Positions 16,631 through 24,074 of a stretch of 58,192 nt of DNA are shown here, one piece after another; positions within the stretch are counted from its first letter, which is position 1, and each line of letters opens with the position of its first letter. Source of the DNA: Bacteroidales bacterium. Its GTDB lineage: Bacteria > Bacteroidota > Bacteroidia > Bacteroidales > VadinHA17. The DNA is taken from the NCBI GenBank assembly GCA_025454795.1, contig JALONT010000033.1, positions 1 to 58,192 of the forward strand. Direction: 5' to 3'. A program made the position numbers and the translations under genes. Under the pieces are notes generated by a model. That model was not told where the DNA came from, ran no database searches, and saw only the letters and a program-made list of their open reading frames with translations.

Positions 16631-17491
16631 ATGCATATCTGTAAAAATGCATACCCCTTCTTGTTCAGGCTGGCTTTTGTATTGATAATAATGAATATAA
16701 TTTTATTTTTTACATTATATCAACTAAAAGCAGACATGTTTATACCTTTAGCATCAATATTAATATTTGTCATTACCGCTCTTTTTTTCAGGATCCCGTC
16801 AAGAAAATCAGTAAAAAATAAAAATCATGTTATTGCACCAGCTGACGGCACCATCATAGCTATAGAAGAAATATTTGAGGATGAATATCTTAAAACTGTC
16901 TGCAAAAAGATATCCATATTCATGTCTGTCTTTAATGTGCACCAAAACATAATTCCGGTAAATGGTAAGATATTATACTGCAAACATCATCCCGGTAAAT
17001 ATCTTGTGGCATGGCATCCCAAATCAAGCTTAAAAAATGAATATACATCAATAGTTATTGAGACTAGTGACGGCTTAAAACTTATGATACGCCAGATTGC
17101 CGGTTTCGTGGCAAGACGTATCATCTGCAATGTAAAAGAAAATGATTATGTCGAACAAGGTAATGAGTTGGGTTTTATTCTGTTTGGTTCTCGGGTAGAT
17201 ATTTATCTTCCTGCCAACACTGTGTTAAAAGTTAAAACAGGAGATAAGGTTAAAGCAAAAATTAACCAAATTGCCGGGATCGCTAATACAGATGTTAACA
17301 AAGAGTGCAAATGGTACCAGGTATGTTCCATGAAAGTATTTTATGAACAGGGGAAACTGGATGGGAAATGGATCGAATTATATTGTAAAGGAGCATGGCT
17401 GAATTGCATAAGATACCAGATGGAAGAAAACGGAGAATCTCATCCTGATAATATGATGCCTGACGGGAGCATAGATGAAATGTTAAAATGA
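16631..17491 (+). CDS. Phosphatidylserine decarboxylase-like protein with extra Cys-rich C-terminus
   Basis: The first 225 residues follow the short (archaeal-type) phosphatidylserine decarboxylase. Two membrane helices come first, then APADGTI (about 75-81), IFMSVFNVHQNIIPVNGKI, and the self-cleavage site FGSRVDIYLP, where G186-S187 should give the pyruvoyl group. About 60 further residues follow that are not part of this family. They contain C-x5-C-x16-C-x6-C and the sequence ELYCKGAWLNCIRYQMEENG, then HPDNMMPDGSIDE. Four spaced cysteines suggest a metal or Fe-S site. No phosphatidylserine synthase gene is adjacent, so the native substrate may differ. Confidence 0.85.
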   Translation: MHICKNAYPFLFRLAFVLIIMNIILFFTLYQLKADMFIPLASILIFVITALFFRIPSRKSVKNKNHVIAPADGTIIAIEEIFEDEYLKTVCKKISIFMSVFNVHQNIIPVNGKILYCKHHPGKYLVAWHPKSSLKNEYTSIVIETSDGLKLMIRQIAGFVARRIICNVKENDYVEQGNELGFILFGSRVDIYLPANTVLKVKTGDKVKAKINQIAGIANTDVNKECKWYQVCSMKVFYEQGKLDGKWIELYCKGAWLNCIRYQMEENGESHPDNMMPDGSIDEMLK

Positions 17492-17545
17492 AAAACTAAG
17501 ATTTATATATAAAAAACCGTTATTTAAAAAAGAAGGAGGCAAATT

Positions 17546-17794
17546 ATGGCTTTAATGATTATTGATGAATGTACTTCTTGCGGACTTTGTGTTGACGAGT
17601 GCCTGTCTAGTGCAATTTTGGAAGGCGATCAGATCTATGTTATTAATCCTGATATGTGTACTGAATGTGCAGGTTTTTATATTGAACCTCAATGCGTTAA
17701 AGTTTGCCCTGCTGATGCTATCAAACCGGATCCGGCTCACTGTGAAAGCATTGAAGACTTGCTGAAAAAGCAGAAACACATTTATGGCGAGTAA
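17546..17794 (+). CDS. 2[4Fe-4S] ferredoxin (YfhL/Alvin type)
   Basis: A small electron carrier of 82 residues with C-x2-C-x2-C-x3-C (CTSCGLCVDEC) and a second site with a long insert, C-x2-C-x8-C-x3-C (CTECAGFYIEPQCVKVCP). This is the Allochromatium-type arrangement, which gives very low-potential clusters. A strong ribosome site (AGGAGG) precedes the ATG at 17546, suggesting high expression. It is a likely electron donor for proteins of this cluster. Confidence 0.93.
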   Translation: MALMIIDECTSCGLCVDECLSSAILEGDQIYVINPDMCTECAGFYIEPQCVKVCPADAIKPDPAHCESIEDLLKKQKHIYGE

Positions 17795-17859
17795 ATGCAT
17801 CCCGGATTGGTCATAAGTAGGAAGTATTTTATTATTGCCAAATATAAAAGAACATAATT

Positions 17860-18399
17860 ATGGAAAAGTATTTAGTCGCATCATCAGGTAATACGCCCGA
17901 TTCAAAAGTATCGGGCAGATTCGGTCATTCCGGATATTTCATGATAATAGATCCGCAAACTATGGAATTTGAAGCTTTTAAAGGGGTAAGTAAAGATGAA
18001 GAACAGAACATCGGAGAATTTATAACCCCGTCTGTAAAAAAGGTTATTGTCGGTAATATCGGCCCTTCGTCATATAGCGAGGTATTATCTTGCGGTTGTA
18101 AAGTTTATCTGTGCCGTAATATGTCTGTTATCGAGGCAGTAAGAAAAGTTAAAAATGATGAAGTCCCGATATTGAAAGAGCCGACATTAAAAGAGAGTAT
18201 CCATTCAGCACGCAAAGCAGATGATGAAGGTGGAGATGGCATACAAGGAGAAGACCGCGGAACAGGAAGAGGTATGGGATCAGGACTAAGAAATGGCAGT
18301 GGAAGAGGTATGGGCAGAGGACACGGAGGAGGAATGGGAAGAGGAACAGGAAGAGGAACAGGAAGAGGAATGGGTGGCGGAAGAGGTAGAGGAAAATGA
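17860..18399 (+). CDS. NifX-type domain fused to a Gly/Arg/Met-rich tail
   Basis: Residues 1-105 form a NifX/ORP-type domain (SKVSGRFGHSGYFMIID, EVLSCGCKVYLC). After an acidic linker, residues about 130-179 are pure GRG low complexity (GMGRGTGRGTGRGMGGGRGR). The tail resembles the middle of the DUF5320-like proteins, so two parts of the cluster that are normally separate are joined here. The DNA of the tail (18255-18397) is a purine-only imperfect tandem repeat that may vary in length by slippage. The stop overlaps the next start (ATGA). Confidence 0.85.
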   Translation: MEKYLVASSGNTPDSKVSGRFGHSGYFMIIDPQTMEFEAFKGVSKDEEQNIGEFITPSVKKVIVGNIGPSSYSEVLSCGCKVYLCRNMSVIEAVRKVKNDEVPILKEPTLKESIHSARKADDEGGDGIQGEDRGTGRGMGSGLRNGSGRGMGRGHGGGMGRGTGRGTGRGMGGGRGRGK

Positions 18400-19187
18400 A
18401 AATAATAATGAATAAAAAAAGTGTAACGGATCTGAGAAACTGGTTCACAGGTTATGTGAATACATTTAAATATAACGATCCGGAATTACAGCGCAACATA
18501 GATATTAAAAGAGAACACACTGAAAGGGTAACCGAAGAAATTATAAATATCGGTAAACAGCTCGGTCTGAATGATAATGAGCTGAACCTGGCCGAAATAA
18601 TTGCCCTCTTTCATGATATCGGCCGGTTTGAACAATATAACACTTATAAAACCTTCTCCGACCATAAATCTGAGGATCATGCTGAGCTTGGGATAAAGAT
18701 ATTAACCAAATATAATGTTCTTGGGAATTTAGATGAAGAGATACAAAATCTGATTTTATGCTCAATAAATTATCATAACAAACCATCACTGCCAACAGGA
18801 GAAACAGAAACATGCCTTTTTTATTCCAGGCTTATCCGTGATGCTGATAAACTGGATATCTGGAGGGTGGTCACCGGTTATTATCACAGAAAAAACGGAA
18901 GGAGGAACGTTGCCCTCGAACTTGAGTTACCCGACACCCCGGATATTTCCGGAGAAGTTTATAAGACGCTAATGAACAGGCAGATTGTTGACATGAAACA
19001 CGTTAAAAACCTGAATGATATCAAACTGCTCCAGGCAGGATGGATCTATGACATCAGTTTTAAACCAACCTTATATCTTGTTAAAGAACGTCGTTACCTT
19101 GAGATGATCAGGGAGGCACTGCCTGAATCAACGGAAATTGATGAGATTTTCGATTCTATCTATCGTACTTCATATTACGCCGGATAA
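18396..19187 (+). CDS. HD-domain phosphohydrolase
   Basis: A 263-residue HD protein with H-x(n)-HD-x(n)-D pattern: KREHTERV, then ALFHDIGRFEQY (HD near 71-72), SDHKSEDHAELGIKIL, and RDADKLDIWR. This arrangement is that of small HD hydrolases acting on nucleotides or phosphate esters. The start at 18396 overlaps the previous stop; an alternative ATG at 18408 is in frame. It is the last gene of the second redox transcript. Confidence 0.85.
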   Translation: MKIIMNKKSVTDLRNWFTGYVNTFKYNDPELQRNIDIKREHTERVTEEIINIGKQLGLNDNELNLAEIIALFHDIGRFEQYNTYKTFSDHKSEDHAELGIKILTKYNVLGNLDEEIQNLILCSINYHNKPSLPTGETETCLFYSRLIRDADKLDIWRVVTGYYHRKNGRRNVALELELPDTPDISGEVYKTLMNRQIVDMKHVKNLNDIKLLQAGWIYDISFKPTLYLVKERRYLEMIREALPESTEIDEIFDSIYRTSYYAG

Positions 19188-19279
19188 AATTTTACACTTA
19201 CGCCATGGTTAAATTTGTAAGTCCATATGAAATTATTTTGCGATCTCTTACACAGTAATATAATTGTGCTCCTTAAACG

Positions 19280-19591
19280 TTGTCCATATCTCTGAAAAGA
19301 TACTGCGATTATTTTTTCTTGAAGTTGAAATATAGTCTGCTGAGGCATTCAACCGTGAATGTCTGTTTATCAGTGCTGATTATATTAGCTATTGATGCTA
19401 TCATGACCATATCGGAGCGCAGTGGCAGAAACTTTTATGTCCTGGTTCTTGCTTTATCAGAATTCGGGATGCATAAGGCAGCATTTATAGAAAAATTAAT
19501 CTTAATGTTATCTTCCTTATTTGCAACGATCCTTTTAGGCAAAAAAAAAAATACTCATCATAATTATTTTTACAAAATATATATATATTAG
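19280..19591 (+). CDS. Doubtful hydrophobic ORF before the ArsR gene
   Basis: This 103-codon frame starts only with TTG and has two hydrophobic stretches (VCLSVLIILAIDAIMTI and FIEKLILMLSSLFATILLG). It ends in an AT-rich Lys/Tyr tail that runs into the ArsR promoter palindrome. Just before it, 19205-19258 encodes a 17-residue fragment (MVKFVSPYEIILRSLTQ) ending in a stop. I recognise neither. The area could be the residue of a decayed gene. Confidence 0.25.
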   Translation: MSISLKRYCDYFFLKLKYSLLRHSTVNVCLSVLIILAIDAIMTISERSGRNFYVLVLALSEFGMHKAAFIEKLILMLSSLFATILLGKKKNTHHNYFYKIYIY

Positions 19592-19626
19592 CAGTTACTA
19601 ATATATAATTAAGCGAATACTAATAT
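19585..19626 (+). promoter_or_regulatory. Palindromic operator of the ArsR-ABC operon
   Basis: ATATTAG-CAGTTA-CTAATAT (19585-19604) is a perfect 7+7 inverted repeat. A further half-site CTAATAT lies at 19620-19626, touching the ATG. Twelve-two and related spaced palindromes at this position are typical ArsR binding sites. Self-repression is inferred. Confidence 0.65.
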
Positions 19627-19908
19627 ATGACTGATAAAGAAGTAATTGAAATTTTGAAAGCCTTATCTGTAAACTCCAGGATTCAGATTATTAAACTAAT
19701 CCGGGACAGAAAGCTTTGTGTAAATGCCATTGCAGGGAATCTCAGTATTACCCAATCTGCCGTTTCTCAACATCTCAAAGTGTTGACAAACAGTAATGTT
19801 GTTTATTCTGAACGTTATGGTTCAATTATTCATTACCAGCTGAAAAAAGAGAAGATTGAAGAATTTATAAACGTCTTGTCAATAATTTTAACCGGATCAC
19901 ATAAATGA
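19627..19908 (+). CDS. ArsR-family transcriptional regulator
   Basis: A 93-residue winged-helix repressor: ILKALSVNSRIQIIKLI, then recognition helix ITQSAVSQHLKVLTNSNVV and wing RYGSIIHYQL. The helix-3 metal site of classic ArsR (CVC) is not complete; only LCVNAIA with one Cys is present, so metal sensing by that site is unlikely. It overlaps the ABC ATPase gene by four bases (ATGA) and probably controls that exporter. Confidence 0.92.
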   Translation: MTDKEVIEILKALSVNSRIQIIKLIRDRKLCVNAIAGNLSITQSAVSQHLKVLTNSNVVYSERYGSIIHYQLKKEKIEEFINVLSIILTGSHK

Positions 19909-20879
19909 CAGATAAGATTTTGGAAGTGCAGGGCCTGAAAAAATCCTACAATGGCTTTATTGCGGTAAACGGTATCAGTTTCCATGTGAACAGGGCTGAG
20001 ATATTTGGTTTCCTGGGGCCGAATGGCGCCGGGAAAACCACGACAATCAATATGCTGATTGGCATGGCAAAGATTTCGGGAGGCAGAATATTTTACAAGG
20101 GTAAAGACTTAACGAACAATATAAAAAAGGCGCAGGAAATTATCGGTGTTGTCCCCGATGAGAGCAATTTGTATAATGAGATGAACGGTTTTGATAACCT
20201 CTGCTTTTGTGGCGCTCTCTATGGTTTGCCCAAACGGGAAAGAGAAAAAAAAGCGCATGGGTTATTGGAGTTATTCGGGCTGAAAGATGCAGCCGGAAAG
20301 AAATTCATGGCCTATTCCAAAGGAATGAAGCGTAAGCTGACTATTGCCGCCGCCCTTATCCATGAACCTGAAATATTGTTTCTTGATGAACCCACTACCG
20401 GCATTGACGTGTCAAGTGTCAGACAGATCAGAAACCTTATTAAAGAGCTTAACGAAAATGGCACGACCATCTTCCTGACAACACATTATATTGAAGAAGC
20501 CGAACGCTTGTGCAACAGGGTTGCTTTTATTGACAAGGGTGAGATTATTCAAATAGATAGTGTCGAACAGTTGATAAAGGCAAGCAGGGAAACAAATATT
20601 ATCGAAATCCATTTTGAACCTGTGACTTATGATAAAACCCGGTTACTGGAAAAACTAAATGAGATATTTCCGGGAATCGAATGTGTTTTGAAAAACGATA
20701 GCGCTATTAAAATGGTCAGTATCAGTAAAATTGATATTGCCCCGGTTGTAAACTACCTGTCAGCAGAAGGATTGTTTATTTACGAAGCCAGGTTGATAAA
20801 ACCCAGCCTTGAAGATGCTTTTGTAAAAGCAACAGGAATTGAAATTGATTTAATGAAAAAGGAAAAAGAGAAAAAATGA
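19905..20879 (+). CDS. ABC-2 type transporter ATP-binding protein
   Basis: The ATPase of an export system (324 residues): Walker A GPNGAGKTT (about 38-46), signature YSKGMKRKL, Walker B ILFLDEPTTGID and LTTHY. A C-terminal domain (about 215-320), typical of drug, antibiotic or lantibiotic exporters, follows. It overlaps both the ArsR gene and the permease gene by four bases, giving a three-gene unit. The cargo is unknown. Confidence 0.93.
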   Translation: MTDKILEVQGLKKSYNGFIAVNGISFHVNRAEIFGFLGPNGAGKTTTINMLIGMAKISGGRIFYKGKDLTNNIKKAQEIIGVVPDESNLYNEMNGFDNLCFCGALYGLPKREREKKAHGLLELFGLKDAAGKKFMAYSKGMKRKLTIAAALIHEPEILFLDEPTTGIDVSSVRQIRNLIKELNENGTTIFLTTHYIEEAERLCNRVAFIDKGEIIQIDSVEQLIKASRETNIIEIHFEPVTYDKTRLLEKLNEIFPGIECVLKNDSAIKMVSISKIDIAPVVNYLSAEGLFIYEARLIKPSLEDAFVKATGIEIDLMKKEKEKK

Positions 20880-21610
20880 AGAGTGCCATTGCATTTTGGA
20901 ACATCCTGCTTAAAGACATGAAAAATTACTATCTGAAACCCCCTAATATCAGTTGGGGTATTATTTTCCCTTTTGCATGGATGCTGATGATGTTTTTAAG
21001 AACTAAAACTGCATTCAACATAGAAGAAGTTTTTCCCGGAATTGTAGGTATGTCTATTCTTTTCGGCACAACTTCGATGCTATCGGTAACTATCACATTC
21101 GAAAGAAAGGCGCGTTCTTTCGAACGGTTATTATTAGCTCCAATCAGCATTGAATTGCTTATAACTGCAAAAATTGCCGGAGCGATATTGTTTGGAATTT
21201 TTAACAGCATTGTGCCTGTTTTGTTTTCTGTTTTATATTTTAAGGCTTTTGTTTCCAGCTGGGCTGTTCTGATTACAGGAATTATTCTTTTATCCATAAT
21301 CTCAACATTACTCGGGCTATTCATATCTGTATCGGCAAAGGAAGTTTTTGAAGCACAAACCTATTCTAATTTTTTCAGGTTTCCCATGATATTTCTTTGC
21401 GGACTTTTTATTCCGGTCTCTGCATTACCGCTGATTATCCGGCCACTTTCCTATATTTTACCTGTCACTTACGGGATCGACACCCTGCACCATGCAATTT
21501 CAGGAAACGGCTTTCTTCCCATTGGCATCGACTTTATTATTCTTGCTGTTTGCTGTTTCCTGTTGTTTTTTATCAGCATCTATAATATCCGGAGAAGATG
21601 GATAATATAA
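20876..21610 (+). CDS. ABC-2 type transporter permease
   Basis: A 244-residue inner-membrane protein with six predicted helices and the ABC-2 signature region (SNFFRFPMIFLCGLFIPVSA, LPVTYGIDTLHHAI). It is the membrane half of the exporter encoded just upstream and is translated through an ATGA overlap. It lies tail-to-tail with the UDG-like gene, 30 bp away. Confidence 0.92.
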   Translation: MKSAIAFWNILLKDMKNYYLKPPNISWGIIFPFAWMLMMFLRTKTAFNIEEVFPGIVGMSILFGTTSMLSVTITFERKARSFERLLLAPISIELLITAKIAGAILFGIFNSIVPVLFSVLYFKAFVSSWAVLITGIILLSIISTLLGLFISVSAKEVFEAQTYSNFFRFPMIFLCGLFIPVSALPLIIRPLSYILPVTYGIDTLHHAISGNGFLPIGIDFIILAVCCFLLFFISIYNIRRRWII

Positions 21611-21640
21611 AAATGGCTGCAATATCGGGCGGGTCGTTTG

Positions 21641-22171
21641 TTACACATATGCAGAATAATGATCGGGATTTACAACCTCGCGGTATTTGATAACAATTTT
21701 CTTATAGTCCTCCCAGGTATCTCTTTTCAACGAAGGATTGCGCAGCAGTGCCGCCGGGTGATAAACGGGCATGTACAGCCTGTTTTGCAGGTTAAGCCAG
21801 TTTCCCCGTTCACGTGTAATTCTGTATTCGGGTCCTGCCATATATTTTAATGTCGTGGCTCCAAGCAATATTATTATTTTTGGGTTTGCCAGTTCAATCT
21901 GTTTTAACAGCCAGGGCATACAAACGGCTGCTTCGCGAGACGTTGGTACCCTGTTTTCGGGCAGTCTGTATTTAACAATGTTACTGATAAATACATGTTC
22001 ATCTCGCGTAAACCCGCAGGCAGCCAATATCTTGTCGAGCAATTGGCCCGATTTACCAACAAAAGGCCTTCCCTGCAAATCTTCCTGCCTGTCGGGGACC
22101 TCCCCAATTATGAAGATACCGCCATTTTTATTTCCTTTGCCAAAAATTACATTCTGACGCGTCTGAGACAA
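21641..22171 (-). CDS. Uracil-DNA glycosylase family 4/5-like protein lacking some Fe-S cysteines
   Basis: The fold pattern is that of the thermophile-type Fe-S uracil-DNA glycosylase: IFIIGEVPDRQEDLQGRPFV then GKSGQLLDKIL, SNIVKYRLPENRVPT, and YHPAALLRNP. The four cluster cysteines are not all kept. The in-frame sequence before the start reads STKC where C-x-x-C is usual, and KYRLPENR stands where the third Cys (KCRPP) is normal. The active-site EAPG is changed to EVPD. No ATG start exists; TTG at 22171 is the best start, or a non-ATG codon up to 22205. It may be a divergent or failing paralogue. Confidence 0.75.
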   Translation of the reverse strand: MSQTRQNVIFGKGNKNGGIFIIGEVPDRQEDLQGRPFVGKSGQLLDKILAACGFTRDEHVFISNIVKYRLPENRVPTSREAAVCMPWLLKQIELANPKIIILLGATTLKYMAGPEYRITRERGNWLNLQNRLYMPVYHPAALLRNPSLKRDTWEDYKKIVIKYREVVNPDHYSAYV

Positions 22172-22207
22172 ATTGCATTTTGTGCTCAGGCGGAACCGGC
22201 AGATCTT

Positions 22208-22603
22208 TTATTTCTTCTTCTTCCTTGGGAGCACCTCCCCTTTTATTACCAGGATGCTGACTTCCGGTTTTGAATTAGTATATACTGTGATTGTCTTGCT
22301 AAAAGTTCCCGGGCGTTTGGCAGGATCAAATACTATTGTAACCTTGCCTGTCTTTCCTGCAGGGATCGGTTCTTGTGTCCATCCCGGAGTGGCACAACCG
22401 CATGAAACAACAACTTTTTTCATGATCAGAGGCTGGGAGCCTGTATTTGTGACTATAAAATCAAATGACTGCGGTCCTGCCTCTTCCTGGAAAGTGCCGA
22501 AAATATGCAGGGTGTCTGCAAACTTCAATGTTGTTAATGAAGACTGTGAACTCACATTTGAGCTGATGACAAATAAAGGAATAAATAAGAACAAGACTTT
22601 CAT
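22208..22603 (-). CDS. DUF1573 domain secreted protein
   Basis: A 131-residue exported protein: signal peptide MKVLFLFIPLFVISSNVSSQ, then the DUF1573 immunoglobulin-like fold with FDFIVTNTGSQPLIMKKVVV and SCGCATPGW (paired Cys), PIPAGKTGKVTIVFDP and KTITVYTNS. I start at 22603 because upstream codons precede the signal peptide without adding a domain. The family is abundant in Bacteroidota and acts in the periplasm, function unknown. It stands close upstream of the UDG-like gene on the same strand. Confidence 0.88.
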   Translation of the reverse strand: MKVLFLFIPLFVISSNVSSQSSLTTLKFADTLHIFGTFQEEAGPQSFDFIVTNTGSQPLIMKKVVVSCGCATPGWTQEPIPAGKTGKVTIVFDPAKRPGTFSKTITVYTNSKPEVSILVIKGEVLPRKKKK

Positions 22604-22705
22604 TGTGGTATTTTTAATATTGATGATGTTTCTGTGTGATATCAACGCTTTTAATACAATCAGCTTGTCCAAAGTACATAATTCACTTTTCATCATATGT
22701 ATTTA

Positions 22706-23686
22706 TTACTGATTATCATTTAATACTATATCGCCAGCGATATTGAATGTAAGAGCAAATTTGTTAGCGAGCTGAACCTCGTTATAATATTTATAAACGG
22801 GAATCTCTGCCAGTAATGAAATATTCCATTTTTCCCTGATTGTATAATTAAGCTGGGGCACCAGCAATAATAAATGACCGCCAGATCCATTAACTATGTG
22901 ATCTTCCAGATTATAGTTGAGATTATGAACTCTGTATTCATGCCTTACCTGCATTATGGCAGTCCAGTTTTCGGTAAGCCATTCATATCTGAAATGAAGG
23001 TGCTTTGAAATGAACAGTGATGTATATAAAGCCTGTCCCCATTTGAAGTCCTGGTTATTCGTGAAGTTATATTCATAACGGTTAATCATGAAATAGCGTA
23101 ATGCTTTCAGTGAATTCTCCTTAAGTAAGAATGACTGCAGAACAATTCCCCATGCCATGGCAGAAGGTTGTACATCAACAGGAAGAATAGCCCCGTTCGA
23201 GTACTGGAGCTTTAAACGCAGTGGTATTTTTGATCCCGCACCCAGAGACCATTTTAAACGATTTATATCGTCATGATATAAGAGATATTTGAGAGAAGTC
23301 ACTGCATGAGTAAAACCATACCCGGTTTTTTCATATTCAGGAAGTGTGTAGGGTAGCCTTTCATCATAGAAGATGGTTTTGTTGATAAAATATCCTGCTT
23401 CTGCCTCAAGAGTTATCCTGTTTGACAGACCATATGCAATCATTGTCCCCATATAGTTATAGAGAGCCTTGTCATAATATATAAAATCTGTCTTCTTATC
23501 CTGCTCAAAATACTGGTCGGAGAAACTATAACGATAGAACAGATTGCCACGTAATAATTTCTTTCCGACGGTTCCGATATTTGCCGTCCCTGCAATGGGG
23601 TTTCCCGGTGAAGTGAAGCACTGGGATTTCAACTGTAAAGAAATGCTGAAGAAAATCAGTGGTATATATATTATTCTCAAAATCAT
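22706..23686 (-). CDS. Outer-membrane beta-barrel protein
   Basis: A 326-residue protein with a signal peptide (cleavage near LQLKSQ) and alternating aromatic beta strands throughout, such as GNLFYRYSFSDQYF, RITLEAEAGYFINK and WNISLLAEIPVYKYY. It looks like a 12-16 strand outer-membrane barrel of the type often annotated as a transporter-like or MetA-pathway protein. It ends without a terminal Phe. It lies in a minus-strand group with the lipoprotein and FISUMP genes, so a cell-surface role is probable. Confidence 0.7.
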   Translation of the reverse strand: MILRIIYIPLIFFSISLQLKSQCFTSPGNPIAGTANIGTVGKKLLRGNLFYRYSFSDQYFEQDKKTDFIYYDKALYNYMGTMIAYGLSNRITLEAEAGYFINKTIFYDERLPYTLPEYEKTGYGFTHAVTSLKYLLYHDDINRLKWSLGAGSKIPLRLKLQYSNGAILPVDVQPSAMAWGIVLQSFLLKENSLKALRYFMINRYEYNFTNNQDFKWGQALYTSLFISKHLHFRYEWLTENWTAIMQVRHEYRVHNLNYNLEDHIVNGSGGHLLLLVPQLNYTIREKWNISLLAEIPVYKYYNEVQLANKFALTFNIAGDIVLNDNQ

Positions 23687-23690
23687 TGAA

Positions 23691-24044
23691 TTAATAAACC
23701 TCTATTACTATTTTCTTTGTCAATGAATTATTGGCTTTATCGCTTATTGAACATGTAATTTCATTACTGCCGATTGTACATGGTGGCGAGATGTACGTGA
23801 CCCGATTACCACTGCCCAGAATATCTCCTGCAGTTGCTTTCCAGGTATAAAATAACTGATCACCACTGGCAGTAGCAGTTATGGTGGTAGATTCACCCGG
23901 ATGTATCATGTTCTTCTCTGCGACAAGCTGGTTGAAAACCAGAGGTTGATTGACAGAAGGCGGCTCCTCCTTTTTGCAAGAATATAGAAGAATGATAAGT
24001 ATCGTAATGATGATAAGACCTGATACTCGTTTTAACGATTTCAT
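23691..24044 (-). CDS. Lipoprotein with Ig-like domain
   Basis: A 117-residue lipoprotein with lipobox LLYSC. The mature part is an immunoglobulin or PKD-like domain (VAEKNMIHPGESTTITATAS, LFYTWKATAGDILGSG, EITCSISDKANNS). I use the ATG at 24044; a TTG at 24050 is also in frame. Four bases separate it from the outer-membrane barrel gene, so the two probably share a transcript and act together at the envelope. Confidence 0.78.
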   Translation of the reverse strand: MKSLKRVSGLIIITILIILLYSCKKEEPPSVNQPLVFNQLVAEKNMIHPGESTTITATASGDQLFYTWKATAGDILGSGNRVTYISPPCTIGSNEITCSISDKANNSLTKKIVIEVY

Positions 24045-24074
24045 ATTCAATGCTTTTAAATCTTTTTGTGCGGT

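Noticed and set aside
18255-18397. Purine-rich direct repeats as a non-coding array
   Set aside because: They are in frame and encode the Gly/Arg tail of the NifX-type protein; there are no spacers.
5432-18399. Nitrogen-fixation (nif) gene cluster
   Set aside because: Only NifX-type carrier domains are present; nifHDK, nifE, nifN and nifB are absent. An ORP-like cluster fits better.
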